Of a DNA stretch of 64,000 nt, positions 52,895 to 63,427 are shown piece by piece. The notes under the pieces are model-generated. The model was not told the origin of the DNA, did not search any database, and saw only the letters and a program-made list of their open reading frames with translations. This DNA comes from Folioceros fuciformis (Eukaryota > Anthocerotophyta > Anthocerotopsida > Anthocerotales). The DNA lies in the NCBI GenBank assembly GCA_049999805.1, contig JBNGIO010006161.1, forward strand, positions 1 to 64,000, in the 5' to 3' direction. The position numbers and the translations under genes are program-made. How positions within the stretch are numbered: position 1 is the first letter of the stretch; every line of letters begins with the position of its first letter.

Positions 52895-55800
52895 TTGTGC
52901 TGTTGGCCCCAATGCAGGGTACGTTGTCAGTCTGAGAAGGGGATTAGACGTCTCTGTGAGGATGCGGACTTGGCAAAGGCTGTGGATAGTTTGTTGCTCA
53001 TGGAAGAGCGAGGGAAGCATCCCTCGGTGCAGGTTTGTGGTGATATCCTGCAAGCATGTGTGAAGAGGAATTGTCTGGTTGAGGCCAAGCAGGTTCACTT
53101 GCACTTGATAAAGTGTGGGCTGGAGGTGGACAGGTTTTGGGGAGAAAATTTAGTCCAGACCTTGGTTAAATGTGGGAGTCTTAGGGATGCGCTGGACGTT
53201 TTCAACAGCTTGCCACACAGGACAGTTTTCTCTTGGACTGCCATCATCTCAGGTTACAGTAATGAGGGTGATGGAAGGGGAGCTCTAAGAATGTATCAGA
53301 AGATGCTGCAGGAGGGTGTGAAGCCTAACAGCTACACCTTCCTCAGCTTACTGAAAGCTTGTAGCAGCCTATTTGACCTCGAAGCAGCTAAGGCAATTCA
53401 TAGCGATGTTGTATGCCACGGGTATGACAATGACTTGTTTGTGGGCACGACACTGGTGCACACGTACGGAAGGTGCGGAAGCATTGCGGATGCTCGGCAA
53501 GCGTTTGATGCATTGCCCCAACGCAACGTAGTCGCATGGAATGCAATGATTGCAGGTTACACAGAGCAGGGTCAGGGACAGACAGCTTTGGACCTGTATG
53601 CTCAAATGCAAAAGGAAGGCATCAAACCAAACGTCAGGACATTTGTAACTGTTCTGAAAGCATGCGGAAATGTGGCAACTAGGGAAAGCCAAATGCCTGG
53701 AGATGGTCAGTTTGCAAATCATGATTTACTGGCAATAGGTAGGAACGTACACGTGGAAGTGCTGAAGAGAAATTTTGGGAAAAATGTGTTCATAGGCAGC
53801 TCTCTTGTCCGCATGTACACAAAGTGTCAAAGCATCGTGGAAGCAAGGGAGGTCTTTGACAAGATGTCAGAGCGCAACGTGGTAACCTGGAATGCAATCA
53901 TTACTGGATATGCTAACGAGGGTAAAGAAGAGGAGGTCTTGACCCTTTATGCTAGGATGCGAGATGACTGTGTGAGTCCAGATGATCGAACTTTTGTGAG
54001 GGTACTTAAGGCATGTGCCAGCCTAGCACATTCTAGTCCGCGATGTAGCAGACCTGATTTCCTCGAGAAAGGGAAAGCAATACATACTGAAGCTACTCGA
54101 AGTGGTTATGACTCTGATCTCTATGTGGGCAACACTCTCATCAATATGTATGCAAAGTGTGGGAGTATTGTGGATGCCAGACGTGTGTTTGATTCGTTAC
54201 CCAAACGTGATGTTGTGTCTTGGAACTCCATGATTGTGGGATATGCTGAACAGGAACAAGGAGAAGAAGCTTGGCATCTTTATGGTCAAATGCAACAGGA
54301 AGGGGTGAATCCAGATGTTTGGACCTTTGCCAGCATGATCAACGCTTGTAGCAGTCTTGCAGATAAGGAGCAAGCTCCTGCTGCAAAGTGCAAAGCTGAG
54401 CTGGCAAGGAAGGGGAAGGTAACATATGGACATGCCACCCAGCAAGGCTATGGATCGGACGTATTTCTCGGTAACAGTCTAATTAATCTGTATGCAAAAT
54501 GTGGGTGTGTTGCAGATGCACGTGATGTGTTTGACACATTGCAGCGGCGTGATGTCGTATCATGGAATGCAATGATCGGGGGATATGCCCAGCAAGCACA
54601 AGGCGCGGAAGCGTTGCACATCTATGCCCTAATGCATGAAGAAGGCGTGAAACCGGATGCAGTCACTTTCTTGTGTCTGCTAGAAGCATGCAACAATGCT
54701 GGCGCACTGAATGTGTGCATCAAGACGCACAGTGAAGTTGTACTGCATGGATTTGAGGGCAGCGTTTCTGTGGCGACTGCTCTCATCCACGCCTACAGCA
54801 AGTGTGGGAGCATGGTGAATGCCGAACGGGTGTTTGATGGAATGCCTCAGCACGATGTGTGGTCATGGACTTCATTGATTGCTGGATATTGCCTAGACCC
54901 TGGCACAGCCGGACAGGGTCATGACAGCAGGCGATTATCAGAGATAGCCTTGGAGCGGTACGAGCAAATGCAAAAAGAAGGTATTAAACCAAATGATCGA
55001 ACCTTCGTCAGTCTCCTTAAAGCATGTAGCAGCCTAGCAGAACCGGATGACAATATGTGCTTGAGGAGGATCCCTCGAACACAGGTGCTCCAAGTCTGTA
55101 AGGGGATACATGATCAGATCGTTCAGAGCGGTTATGTCTTCGATACCTATGTTGGGAACAGTCTTGTAAGCGTGTACTCGAAGTGTGGAAGCATAGAGGA
55201 CGCTCGTCACATTTTCGATCAGTTGCCCAGTCGCAATGTAGTGTCTTGGAATGCCATGATTGCAGGATATGCTTTGCAAGATATGGGAGCCTCGGCCTTG
55301 CAGCTCTTCAATCAAATGAAAGAAGAGAGAGTGAGTCCAGATGTGTGGACGTTCTCCAGTGTCCTCAAAGCATGTGGCAGTCTTGCTGAAGTGGAGCAAG
55401 GTGTGTCGGTGAATGGGTTTTTTGTCAAACCACAGGCACTGGAACAAGGGAAGTCTCTCCACGCTGATGCTATTCGAATGGATTATGCATCCAACGTCTC
55501 AGTCGCGAATAGTCTCGTTATCATGTACTCAAAATGTGGAAGCATGGAGTGTGCTCGCCAGGTGTTTGATGCGCTTCCCACTCTTGATGTCGTACCCTGG
55601 TGTGCCATGATTGTAGGGTATGTGCATCAAGGCCATGGTGAGACTGCATTCCAGCTGTACCACCACATGAAGGAGGAAGGAGTTGTACCAGATGAGCAAA
55701 GCTTTGTGTCTTTACTTCAAGGGTGTAGCAACATGGGAGCTCTGAATCTGTGTTGTGAACTCCACCGTGATATTTCAGCGAGAGGATACGACGCCACCCT

Positions 55801-56587
55801 TGGCTTGTCCACTGCTCTCATCCACGCATACAGTAAGTGTGGGAACATTGTGGATGCAAGGAAAGTGTTCGACTCATTGCCCAAGCACGATGCTTGGTCA
55901 TGGACTGCACTGATAGCAGGATATGCCCAACAAGGAGAGTATGATATGAGTATGCAATGCTTCGAGCAAATGTGTGATGCAAGCATAACCCCAGACGGTA
56001 TCACTTTTCTGGCCCTCTTGTCCGCCTGCAGTTGGGCTGGCATGGTGGACAAGGGCCTGGAGTACTTCAGGTCCATGTCCAGAGATTACAACATCAGTCC
56101 CAAAATCGAGCATTATGGCAGTGTGGTGGACCTCCTAGGCCGAGTGGGCCTCTTCAAGAACATGGAGGAACTGCTGTCGCAGATGCCTATGCAGCCGGAC
56201 TTGGCCATGTGGTTGTCAGTACTAAGTGCCTGTAGGACGCATGAGAATGTGGCCCTGGGCAGAACGGCCTTTGAGCACGCCACTTCCATAGAACCCAAAC
56301 AACCTGCAGCCTACTTGCTCATGTCACACATCTACGCTCATGCTGGGATGGCGGAGTGCGCTGAGGAGGTAGAACTGTTGAGACAACGAGCGGGTGCACG
56401 GAGGCACACTCCGGGGCAGACGTGGATCGAACACGGGGAGCAGGTTAACCGCTTCGTGGTGGGAGACCAGGATGACCATCAGGTTCACGGTCTGTTGAAC
56501 TTCATCAACAACACCCTGTCGGTGGTGAATGCACAGTACCCCATCTCATGGCCTGGAGAGCTCACTCTGAATGCAGCAGGTCAGTGA
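52895..56587 (+). CDS. PPR gene G: divergent PLS-class PPR-E protein, 1230 aa
   Basis: Intronless over the PPR region. The cap (SEKGIRRLCEDADLAKAVDS) is distantly related to that of A-E, but the repeats use DALPQRNVVAWNAMIAGY and FVSLLKACSSL wording, so G is a separate subfamily. Nine P motifs have 5/last residues T/N N/N N/D N/D N/D T/N N/D C/D T/D. Several L motifs carry about 15-residue insertions. E1/E2 end PGQTWIEHGEQVNRFVVGDQ, the usual WIE form, with only a partial E+ and no DYW. The start is uncertain. The in-frame ATG at 52895 gives no transit peptide, whereas an adjacent frame (52330-52935) supplies about 110 protein-like residues before a shift, so a frameshift or an upstream exon is likely. 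Predicted organelle RNA-editing specificity factor. Confidence 0.86.
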   Translation: MCCWPQCRVRCQSEKGIRRLCEDADLAKAVDSLLLMEERGKHPSVQVCGDILQACVKRNCLVEAKQVHLHLIKCGLEVDRFWGENLVQTLVKCGSLRDALDVFNSLPHRTVFSWTAIISGYSNEGDGRGALRMYQKMLQEGVKPNSYTFLSLLKACSSLFDLEAAKAIHSDVVCHGYDNDLFVGTTLVHTYGRCGSIADARQAFDALPQRNVVAWNAMIAGYTEQGQGQTALDLYAQMQKEGIKPNVRTFVTVLKACGNVATRESQMPGDGQFANHDLLAIGRNVHVEVLKRNFGKNVFIGSSLVRMYTKCQSIVEAREVFDKMSERNVVTWNAIITGYANEGKEEEVLTLYARMRDDCVSPDDRTFVRVLKACASLAHSSPRCSRPDFLEKGKAIHTEATRSGYDSDLYVGNTLINMYAKCGSIVDARRVFDSLPKRDVVSWNSMIVGYAEQEQGEEAWHLYGQMQQEGVNPDVWTFASMINACSSLADKEQAPAAKCKAELARKGKVTYGHATQQGYGSDVFLGNSLINLYAKCGCVADARDVFDTLQRRDVVSWNAMIGGYAQQAQGAEALHIYALMHEEGVKPDAVTFLCLLEACNNAGALNVCIKTHSEVVLHGFEGSVSVATALIHAYSKCGSMVNAERVFDGMPQHDVWSWTSLIAGYCLDPGTAGQGHDSRRLSEIALERYEQMQKEGIKPNDRTFVSLLKACSSLAEPDDNMCLRRIPRTQVLQVCKGIHDQIVQSGYVFDTYVGNSLVSVYSKCGSIEDARHIFDQLPSRNVVSWNAMIAGYALQDMGASALQLFNQMKEERVSPDVWTFSSVLKACGSLAEVEQGVSVNGFFVKPQALEQGKSLHADAIRMDYASNVSVANSLVIMYSKCGSMECARQVFDALPTLDVVPWCAMIVGYVHQGHGETAFQLYHHMKEEGVVPDEQSFVSLLQGCSNMGALNLCCELHRDISARGYDATLGLSTALIHAYSKCGNIVDARKVFDSLPKHDAWSWTALIAGYAQQGEYDMSMQCFEQMCDASITPDGITFLALLSACSWAGMVDKGLEYFRSMSRDYNISPKIEHYGSVVDLLGRVGLFKNMEELLSQMPMQPDLAMWLSVLSACRTHENVALGRTAFEHATSIEPKQPAAYLLMSHIYAHAGMAECAEEVELLRQRAGARRHTPGQTWIEHGEQVNRFVVGDQDDHQVHGLLNFINNTLSVVNAQYPISWPGELTLNAAGQ

Positions 56588-57484
56588 TGATCTTGTGTTT
56601 CAGAAGGCAGAGATGGCAGCATGGACGAAGTTTTGGCTGGTACAAGCACAGGGAGGTTGGCAGCTTCGTTGCAGACCAAAGGCTGCCACGATTGCAGAAC
56701 CAAGCTTGATGAGAAATTTGCTGGGACTTGAACAACTCTGTCCGAACACATGCATTTCCATATTCTGGACCTATCAGAGTATTCTACGAGATGTGAACGA
56801 CGGCCTTGCTGCCCGAGTTGGACCAACTGAAATCCTCCGTCAGGAAGGAGCCGGAGGAAGGCCTTAGGTTTGGGAACACCAAGCGCGCTGCATCGTGAAG
56901 AGAGAACTGATGCTTTGGTGGTAGGGCCTGGCCGACACCACTCAGGTCGAGGAGAAATAGATTTGATTTGTGGACAATGTCAATAAATGAGGCGAGGTTG
57001 CCGAGGGGCTTTCGTGATCAACGCAATCCGGATCGTTCCACACACTGGCTTTCCATACAAGGGATCAAACGGGGATACTCCTGTGATTGCTTTTGTTCGC
57101 CATCCACATAGCTCATCATGTTCTGGGCAGGTGTGCATTCCATTTTGTGATTCCTTTTCCGACAGGAGTCCATTGTAAAATCACAGCTTCGAACCTGGTC
57201 CAAAACATGCGATTTGCTGCTCTCCACACGTTTTCTGATGCCGAAATGCCCACATATGGGCACGTTCGGCGGTGTCAGCATGATCGATGNNNNNNNNNNN
57301 NNNNNNNNNNNNNNNNNNNNNNNNNNNNNNNNNNNNNNNNNNNNNNNNNNNNNNNNNNNNNNNNNNNNNNNNNNNNNNNNNNNNNNNNNCTGCAGGCCCT
57401 GCACCTCAGGTGGCCTAACTTCCCAGCAGCTGGGTCTGTCTACCACCCGCGAAGCCTTGGCATGACGCCCACTCCAGCGGAAAA
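56588..57484. other. Intergenic with 100-N gap (57290-57389)
   Basis: No gene recognised. The gap lies 95 bp upstream of the ATG assigned to PPR gene H, so that gene's promoter and possibly its leader are incomplete. Confidence 0.55.
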
Positions 57485-60400
57485 TTGGGTGGGAAAATTG
57501 GGCCACAAGCGAGCCAAGTCATGCAACAAAGCGTGGGTGGATTCCTGGATGGGTGTTATCGATACGCCGATGGCTGTGGAGCCCCTGTATCCAGCTATCC
57601 TGACTCTTGCAGGACTGCGGCATGTCGGTGGGATCAGAGGCAGCAGACGAAGAGTTCTCGTTTGTCAGAGTTGCGGGTAGCGTGGTTGGTGCGTGGGCAG
57701 CTAGATGGTATCGATGGGCATATGGGTCCGTTCCATCGAGCCCCTGCATCCACCTGGAACTTGCCTGATGGGTCTGACCTTGGCAGACATGCAGGACGTG
57801 AAGAGCTCATTTCTGGTGATACGGTGAGCAAGCTATGTGAGCAGGAGCAGCTCACTAAGGCTGTGGAAGCTTTGGGAGCTCTGGTGCGGACGGACTGCCG
57901 AATTTCGCAGTCCTTCTTGTACACGGTTCTCAAGAGGTGTGTGGGGAAGAAGGATTTGGTATTGGGTCGTCGTGTACATGCTCTTGTCGTGAGAGCGGGG
58001 TACGAGGCGGATACTTTCTTGTGCAATATCGTCCTGCGGATGTATGGCTCACATGCCAGTTTGCAGGAAGCTATGGATGTGTTCACCAGCATTTCTAGAC
58101 CAGATGCATTCACGTGGTCTTGCATAATTTCTGCGCATGTTAGACACGGGCAGGCTAAGCAAGGTGTACGACTGTACCGTGAGATGCGTACAACAAGTGT
58201 GAAACCAGATGGGCATGTGTTTGTAGCAGCTCTACAGGCTTGTGCAAGAGGGGCAGACTTGACAACTGGGCAGCAGGTGCATGCTGATGTGATGGCGAGT
58301 GGTGTTGAGAATGATCTATTTGTGTCCAATGGCTTAGTCGACATGTATGCAAAATGTGGTAGATTGGAAGACGCTCGCACAGTGTTTGGTAAGATTCCTC
58401 AGAAGGATGTGGTGTCGTGGACTGCTCTCATAGCAGGATACTCTCAGCATGGCATGGGTCAGGAAGCCCTCCGGCTTTACAGGGTCATGGAAGGAGAAGG
58501 CATTGCTGTACCCAGTTGTGTGACGTTTGTCTGTCTCCTGCAGGCTTGTGCAAGTGTGGGGTCCGTGGCTTTGGAAATGGGGAAGCAGCTTCATGCACAG
58601 ATTCGAGAACGAGGCTTTCAGGCTGATGTGGTTGTGGCCAACAGTCTGGTGAACATGTATGCAAAGTGTGGCAGACTAGAGGATGCTCAGAGCTTGTTCG
58701 ACAAACTAGTGCAAAAAAATGTGGTGACATGGACCTCTCTGATAGCAGGATATTCTCAGCAGGGGCTGGGTCAAGAGGCTCTCGACGTTTACAGTGCAAT
58801 GCAAACAGAAGGGATTGCAGCTCCGAATTCTGTCACGTTTGTGTGCCTGCTGCAGGCGTGTGCAAGCGTCGGCACTCCAGGTTTGGAAAGTGGAGAGCAG
58901 CTCCATGCACAGATACGTGAGCGAGGGCTTGAGGCTGATCTGGTTGTGGGTTGCAGCCTTGTAAACATGTATGCAAAGTGTGGCAGCATACAGGCTGCCC
59001 AGGTCGTGTTTGACGGAATGGGTCAAAAGAATGTAGTGACATGGAATGCCATGATAGCTGGATTTGCTCAGCAGGGCATGGGCCAGGCAGCCCTTCGACT
59101 TTATGATGCTCTCCAAGATGATGGCAGTGTGTCACCCAATTCTGTGACGTTCGTGAGCCTCCTTCAGGCATGTGCAAGTTTGGGCACACTGGCTTTGGAA
59201 AAGGGGAAGGAGCTTCATGCTGAGATTGGAGAACAAGGACTCCAGCAGGATGTCACTGTGGGTTGTAGCCTTGTAAACATGTATGCCAAGTGCGGCAGCC
59301 TTGAGAATGCGCAGAGCGTTTTCGACGGACTTGCTGAGAAAGATGTGGTGACGTGGAATGCTATGATATCTGGATATTCCCAGCAGGGCATGGGTCAGGA
59401 AGCCCTTCACCTTTACCGTGCTATGCAAGTCGGAGGCATGGTCTTTCCGGACTCTGTCACATTTGTTTGCCTCCTGCAGGCATGTGCATGTGTTGGTACA
59501 GCAGCATTGGAGACAGGGAAACAGCTTCATGCACAGATTGTAGAACAAGACCTTCTGGCTGATCTGGTTGTTTGCTGTAGCTTGGTGAACATGTATGCCA
59601 AGTGCGGCAGCATCGAGGATGCTCAAACTATGTTTGACGGTCTTGGTCACAAAGATGTGGTGACATGGAACACGATAATAGCAGGATACACCCACCTTGG
59701 TCTGGGCCAGGAAGCCCTTCGCCTGTACAGCGTCATGCAATCGGAGGGCCTTGTGGCACCCAATTCAGCTACGTTCTCCTGCGTCCTGCAGGCCTGCGCA
59801 AATGTGGGAGCTTTGCATCTGGGACAGCAGCTACATGTTGATATCGAAGAACAAGGGCTTCACGCTGATGCCTGTATAGCCATCGGCTTGATATACATGT
59901 ACGCAAAGAGTGGGAGCATGGTGCATGCACAGCAGGTGTTTGATGCTTTGCCTGAACGAGATGTGGTTGCCTGGAATGCACTGATTGCAGGATACACCCA
60001 TCAAGGAGATAGCGAAGCGGTCTTCGAGGCCGCTCGCAAAATGAGAGAGGATGGTATACAACTGAACGAAATTACATTTAATAGCTTACTAACAGTTTGC
60101 AGCCATGCGGGACTAGTAGATCAGGGGCAAGAGTACTTCGATGCTATGAGCAGGAACCATGGGCTTGATCCTAACAAGGAGCATTACACCTGCATGGTCG
60201 ATATCCTGGGTCGTGCAGGTAAGCTGGATGAGGGACTGGCAATGGCAAGGGCGATGCCTGTACCTCCTGATGCTGCAGTTTGGCACACTCTATTGAGTGC
60301 TTGTTGCAAATGGAGCAATGTAGAGGTTGGACGCCACGCCTTCCATGAAGCAATGAAGCTAGATGACAAAGACCCTGCCGCGTATGTGTTAATGTCGAAC

Positions 60401-60691
60401 ACCTTAGCTGCTGCGCACATGTTGGAGGAGGCAGAGGAGATGCAGGCAAGGAGAAAAGGAATAGGGGCACGTAAACAGCCAGGACAGAGCTGGTGGACGG
60501 ATATGGATGGAAGGGTCCATAGATTCTCAGTTGGGGATACAGAGCATCCTGAGGTCGGACATATCTATGCAAGGCTTGAACTGCTTACTTGCAGTATGAA
60601 ACGAGAATGGTACGTGCCACAAATGGGTTTCTCACCGGGGGAGAACTTTGACAAAGAACAGGAAGCATCATATCTGTGCACACAAAGCTGA
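57485..60691 (+). CDS. PPR gene H: PLS-class PPR-E+ protein truncated at the DYW border, 1068 aa
   Basis: Same family as A-E, with cap DTVSKLCEQEQLTKAVEALG, opening block with DAFTWSCIISAHVRHG, five L units, E1/E2 and PGQSWWTDMDGRVHRFSVGD. P-motif 5/last residues are S/D T/S T/N N/N N/D N/N N/N. It is the only family member here that keeps a full E+ (GDTEHPEVGHIYARLELLT, then MKREWYVPQMGF). It continues into the first DYW residues, ending EASYLCTQS where the DYW zinc-binding HSE would begin. The 5' frame starts at the first ATG; the first about 110 residues are poorly constrained and an ATG further in is possible, especially as a gap lies just upstream. Predicted organelle editing specificity factor. 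Confidence 0.91.
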   Translation: MGGKIGPQASQVMQQSVGGFLDGCYRYADGCGAPVSSYPDSCRTAACRWDQRQQTKSSRLSELRVAWLVRGQLDGIDGHMGPFHRAPASTWNLPDGSDLGRHAGREELISGDTVSKLCEQEQLTKAVEALGALVRTDCRISQSFLYTVLKRCVGKKDLVLGRRVHALVVRAGYEADTFLCNIVLRMYGSHASLQEAMDVFTSISRPDAFTWSCIISAHVRHGQAKQGVRLYREMRTTSVKPDGHVFVAALQACARGADLTTGQQVHADVMASGVENDLFVSNGLVDMYAKCGRLEDARTVFGKIPQKDVVSWTALIAGYSQHGMGQEALRLYRVMEGEGIAVPSCVTFVCLLQACASVGSVALEMGKQLHAQIRERGFQADVVVANSLVNMYAKCGRLEDAQSLFDKLVQKNVVTWTSLIAGYSQQGLGQEALDVYSAMQTEGIAAPNSVTFVCLLQACASVGTPGLESGEQLHAQIRERGLEADLVVGCSLVNMYAKCGSIQAAQVVFDGMGQKNVVTWNAMIAGFAQQGMGQAALRLYDALQDDGSVSPNSVTFVSLLQACASLGTLALEKGKELHAEIGEQGLQQDVTVGCSLVNMYAKCGSLENAQSVFDGLAEKDVVTWNAMISGYSQQGMGQEALHLYRAMQVGGMVFPDSVTFVCLLQACACVGTAALETGKQLHAQIVEQDLLADLVVCCSLVNMYAKCGSIEDAQTMFDGLGHKDVVTWNTIIAGYTHLGLGQEALRLYSVMQSEGLVAPNSATFSCVLQACANVGALHLGQQLHVDIEEQGLHADACIAIGLIYMYAKSGSMVHAQQVFDALPERDVVAWNALIAGYTHQGDSEAVFEAARKMREDGIQLNEITFNSLLTVCSHAGLVDQGQEYFDAMSRNHGLDPNKEHYTCMVDILGRAGKLDEGLAMARAMPVPPDAAVWHTLLSACCKWSNVEVGRHAFHEAMKLDDKDPAAYVLMSNTLAAAHMLEEAEEMQARRKGIGARKQPGQSWWTDMDGRVHRFSVGDTEHPEVGHIYARLELLTCSMKREWYVPQMGFSPGENFDKEQEASYLCTQS

Positions 60692-60951
60692 GAGCCTGAC
60701 AGGAGACCACTACTTTTGACATCACCTTTCCAAGGAGGAGCAGCAGTCCAACGTTGAAGGGAAACATGCCACGGAAAGTATCTGCCTACTGTCAAGCCAG
60801 GACATGTTCATCACCAAGCAGTTTTCAAATCGAGTCAGGCTCGACTTGGACACATAGCATCTTCTGTTCCCTGGCCTGCAGCCTAAGGCGCATATTGCTG
60901 TCAGTAAGTGGGACCGCCGCGTTGTTCTGCGCTGTCTGGACTGAGCAAGTG

Positions 60952-63027
60952 TCAGGTTGGAACTAGCATGTGAGGAGTGTACGATTCTGACTCCACTATC
61001 CTGGAGATGGCAAACGCAACTGGAAGGGCCACGATCGCACACAGTGATCCCCCCATTATCATTTCTACTAGACCTCTGGCCAGTTGCATGGATTTCCTCC
61101 TCAACACCGAGAACTCAACAGCCCTGTCACTCTGAGCAGGTTGCCACGTATCGTCGACTCCGGAAGCACCTCCATCCTGTCTATCGGATCTTCCGTTCAG
61201 AACAATCGGCTCAGGAACAGGCACGCCGCGTGCTGAAAATCCGTCCTGCCTGATACTGCTGCTTCTGCTGATGACATGTGCCGGCTGGGGTTCGCTCTCA
61301 AGCGTCGGCCCGCCATGACCAAATCTACTACTCCTATCTGCTGGAAGCGAAATACTCGGATTGGAGATCTGCTCGCTCTTGACACGTTCGTCCCCTCGAC
61401 CCGGTGCTGCCGCAGAAGCGATCGGATTGTCATGCACACTCCAGCTGTTGTTGCTGCACGTTTCCATGTCCAGCCCCGAGGCTTCGGATCCAGTATCTCT
61501 CGCCGTGTTCCCAGGCTCATCATCTGAGACCAGGGAATGCAACAGCCTTCTGGGCGTGGTGAAAGGTACAACGCACGCATCCTCAGATCTAAGCTGCGCA
61601 ACTTGCTCCTGCCGTTCTGGAGACTGGAAGGTGATGGTGGTTCCGCACGTGGTGGGCGCACTGGAAGGGGGCTTCCTCACCCGACCCTGCACGGTCAGTG
61701 GGCTTGCACTCTCCTCTGCCGCTCCCTCATCCTCATCTCTCGCATCCAGATCTACACTAAGCCGCATCGGAGATCCTTCTGAAGCATCAGACACCCTTCT
61801 CCCCTCGTGACTTGCACGTTCGTCTGCTTCCTCTTCCTCCTCCTCCTCCTCTCCCCCGGAAAAACCGTCATCCACATGAGCCACCTTCCTCCAGCTGTTG
61901 TTGCTGCTGTAGGCACCGGACCAATCCCTGCCACGCCCGTCCCGGCCGAGACGGCCCCTTCCAGATCCTGATCCCAGGCTCCGGGAAGATGACCCCCGAG
62001 GATCACCCAGCGACGATGTGGCAGACTCGCCGGTCAAGTGAACAGAATTTCTCCTGAACTGCAACCTCCTGCCACCATCCCTGTGCCCGGACGCGCTGTG
62101 CAAAGCCTCCGTCGCCGCACCTCGGACGTGTGGAGATCTGTCGTGTCCACAGAGCTCCAAGGCGCGTACAGCAGCAGATATATCCTCATCGGGCAAAGCC
62201 CTCCTGTCCACAGCCTCCAGCAAGGCCTGCAGCAGGCGGGCAGCGCACACCCTGGACTGCCACTGTGCTCCATCCCCACCTGCATGCATCAGCATCTGGG
62301 TAGCAGACCGCAGCAAAGGCGCGCAGAATCCCTTCACGGCCGAACCGGAGGCCAGCACCAGGGACCTAGCCAGTTGGAGGTGCGCAACACCCAATCCCCG
62401 CGCTCCCTTCTCCCGCACCCCGGCGCACACTCTGGAGCACAGCTCCTGCGCCATCTCCGATCCCGCGTGCTTCCATTTCTCGGATTCCACCAATGCCTGC
62501 AGGCAGAGAGCTGCACCCGCAGCCAGGGGCTCGGAGTCCGACACCACACAGTCCAGGAGGGGCTGGGAGAGCGCACGCAGCACAGCCTGGGCGTCTGCCG
62601 GGGGCCCAGCAGGGTCGATTGCGTGTCTGGCAATAGAAGCCACCACCCGGGCGCACGCCTGGTGCAGCTGTGGCGAGCTGCTGCTGCTGCTCCCAGAGGC
62701 GATGGAGCGGGTCACGGTTGCCATCACCCGCCCGATGTGGGGAACGATGAGCTTGCCGTGCGCCCGGGCCACCTCCTCGTACAGGGAGATGGCGAAGGAC
62801 TTGGACTGCGGGGAGCCCGTCCCCGAGCCCGCCCCCCGGGAGGGCGAAACCTGCTGGAGGAATGCCGGCATGGACCCCGAATCCAGCTGCTCCACGAACG
62901 CCTTGAGCGAGTGCATGGCCGCCCTCCTGCCCTCCGAGTCCGCTTCCCCGAGCCTTGCCAGATGCCGCCCCACCACTTCCACCTCCTCTCCCTCTGCCGC
63001 CTCCTCCATCTCCATCTCCAAATCCAT
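60952..63027 (-). CDS. SINE1/SINE2-type KASH protein (ARM repeats, outer nuclear envelope)
   Basis: Single exon, 691 residues. Residues about 15-310 are helical ARM/HEAT repeats matching plant SUN-interacting nuclear envelope proteins 1/2 (ISLYEEVARAHGKLIVPHIG, then QACARVVASIARHAIDP, and AAGAALCLQALVESEKWKHA). A long Ser/acidic-rich linker follows, with a run of nine glutamates interrupted by alanine near 395-405. One transmembrane helix lies at about 655-678 (MIMGGSLCAIVALPVAFAIS). The short lumenal tail ends MLVPT; the terminal xVPT is the plant KASH signature that docks into SUN domains. SINE1 binds actin in Arabidopsis and affects guard-cell nuclear position. The gene is convergent with PPR gene H. 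Confidence 0.9.
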   Translation of the reverse strand: MDLEMEMEEAAEGEEVEVVGRHLARLGEADSEGRRAAMHSLKAFVEQLDSGSMPAFLQQVSPSRGAGSGTGSPQSKSFAISLYEEVARAHGKLIVPHIGRVMATVTRSIASGSSSSSSPQLHQACARVVASIARHAIDPAGPPADAQAVLRALSQPLLDCVVSDSEPLAAGAALCLQALVESEKWKHAGSEMAQELCSRVCAGVREKGARGLGVAHLQLARSLVLASGSAVKGFCAPLLRSATQMLMHAGGDGAQWQSRVCAARLLQALLEAVDRRALPDEDISAAVRALELCGHDRSPHVRGAATEALHSASGHRDGGRRLQFRRNSVHLTGESATSSLGDPRGSSSRSLGSGSGRGRLGRDGRGRDWSGAYSSNNSWRKVAHVDDGFSGGEEEEEEEEADERASHEGRRVSDASEGSPMRLSVDLDARDEDEGAAEESASPLTVQGRVRKPPSSAPTTCGTTITFQSPERQEQVAQLRSEDACVVPFTTPRRLLHSLVSDDEPGNTARDTGSEASGLDMETCSNNSWSVHDNPIASAAAPGRGDERVKSEQISNPSISLPADRSSRFGHGGPTLESEPQPAHVISRSSSIRQDGFSARGVPVPEPIVLNGRSDRQDGGASGVDDTWQPAQSDRAVEFSVLRRKSMQLARGLVEMIMGGSLCAIVALPVAFAISRIVESESYTPHMLVPT

Positions 63028-63427
63028 GGCTAGCTCAGCTAGCTAGCTTTGGGCAACTGAACGAATGATCCCTTCAACAACTGCTCAAGCTCTGCACAGC
63101 ACCCATGGAGGAATCCACACCTCCTTCTCGTGGGCGGCAATGCGGTCATTCAATGCTTTCTCCATCTAGTGTTTAAACATGGGCCACATGACCGTTGCAG
63201 CTGGGAAAGAAACAGCCGTTGCAACAGAGGTTGTCGGACGGGGAACCTGCTCAGAAGCGGCAAGTTATGGCATGGCATGGACGCAGCATCGCATGGGATG
63301 TTAAGAGCGTGTAGGAGCAACTCGCACAGGAGCGTCCTTGCATCCGAAGAACCGCCATGCTTACCTCGAGGATTCCCGATGTGGGAGGAATGCTGGGATG
63401 TGATGCGGTCGTAGTCTTTACAAGAGG
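63028..63427. promoter_or_regulatory. Divergent intergenic region, SINE-like and PPR gene I
   Basis: The 400 bp between two head-to-head start codons must hold both promoters. No specific element is recognised. Confidence 0.4.
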
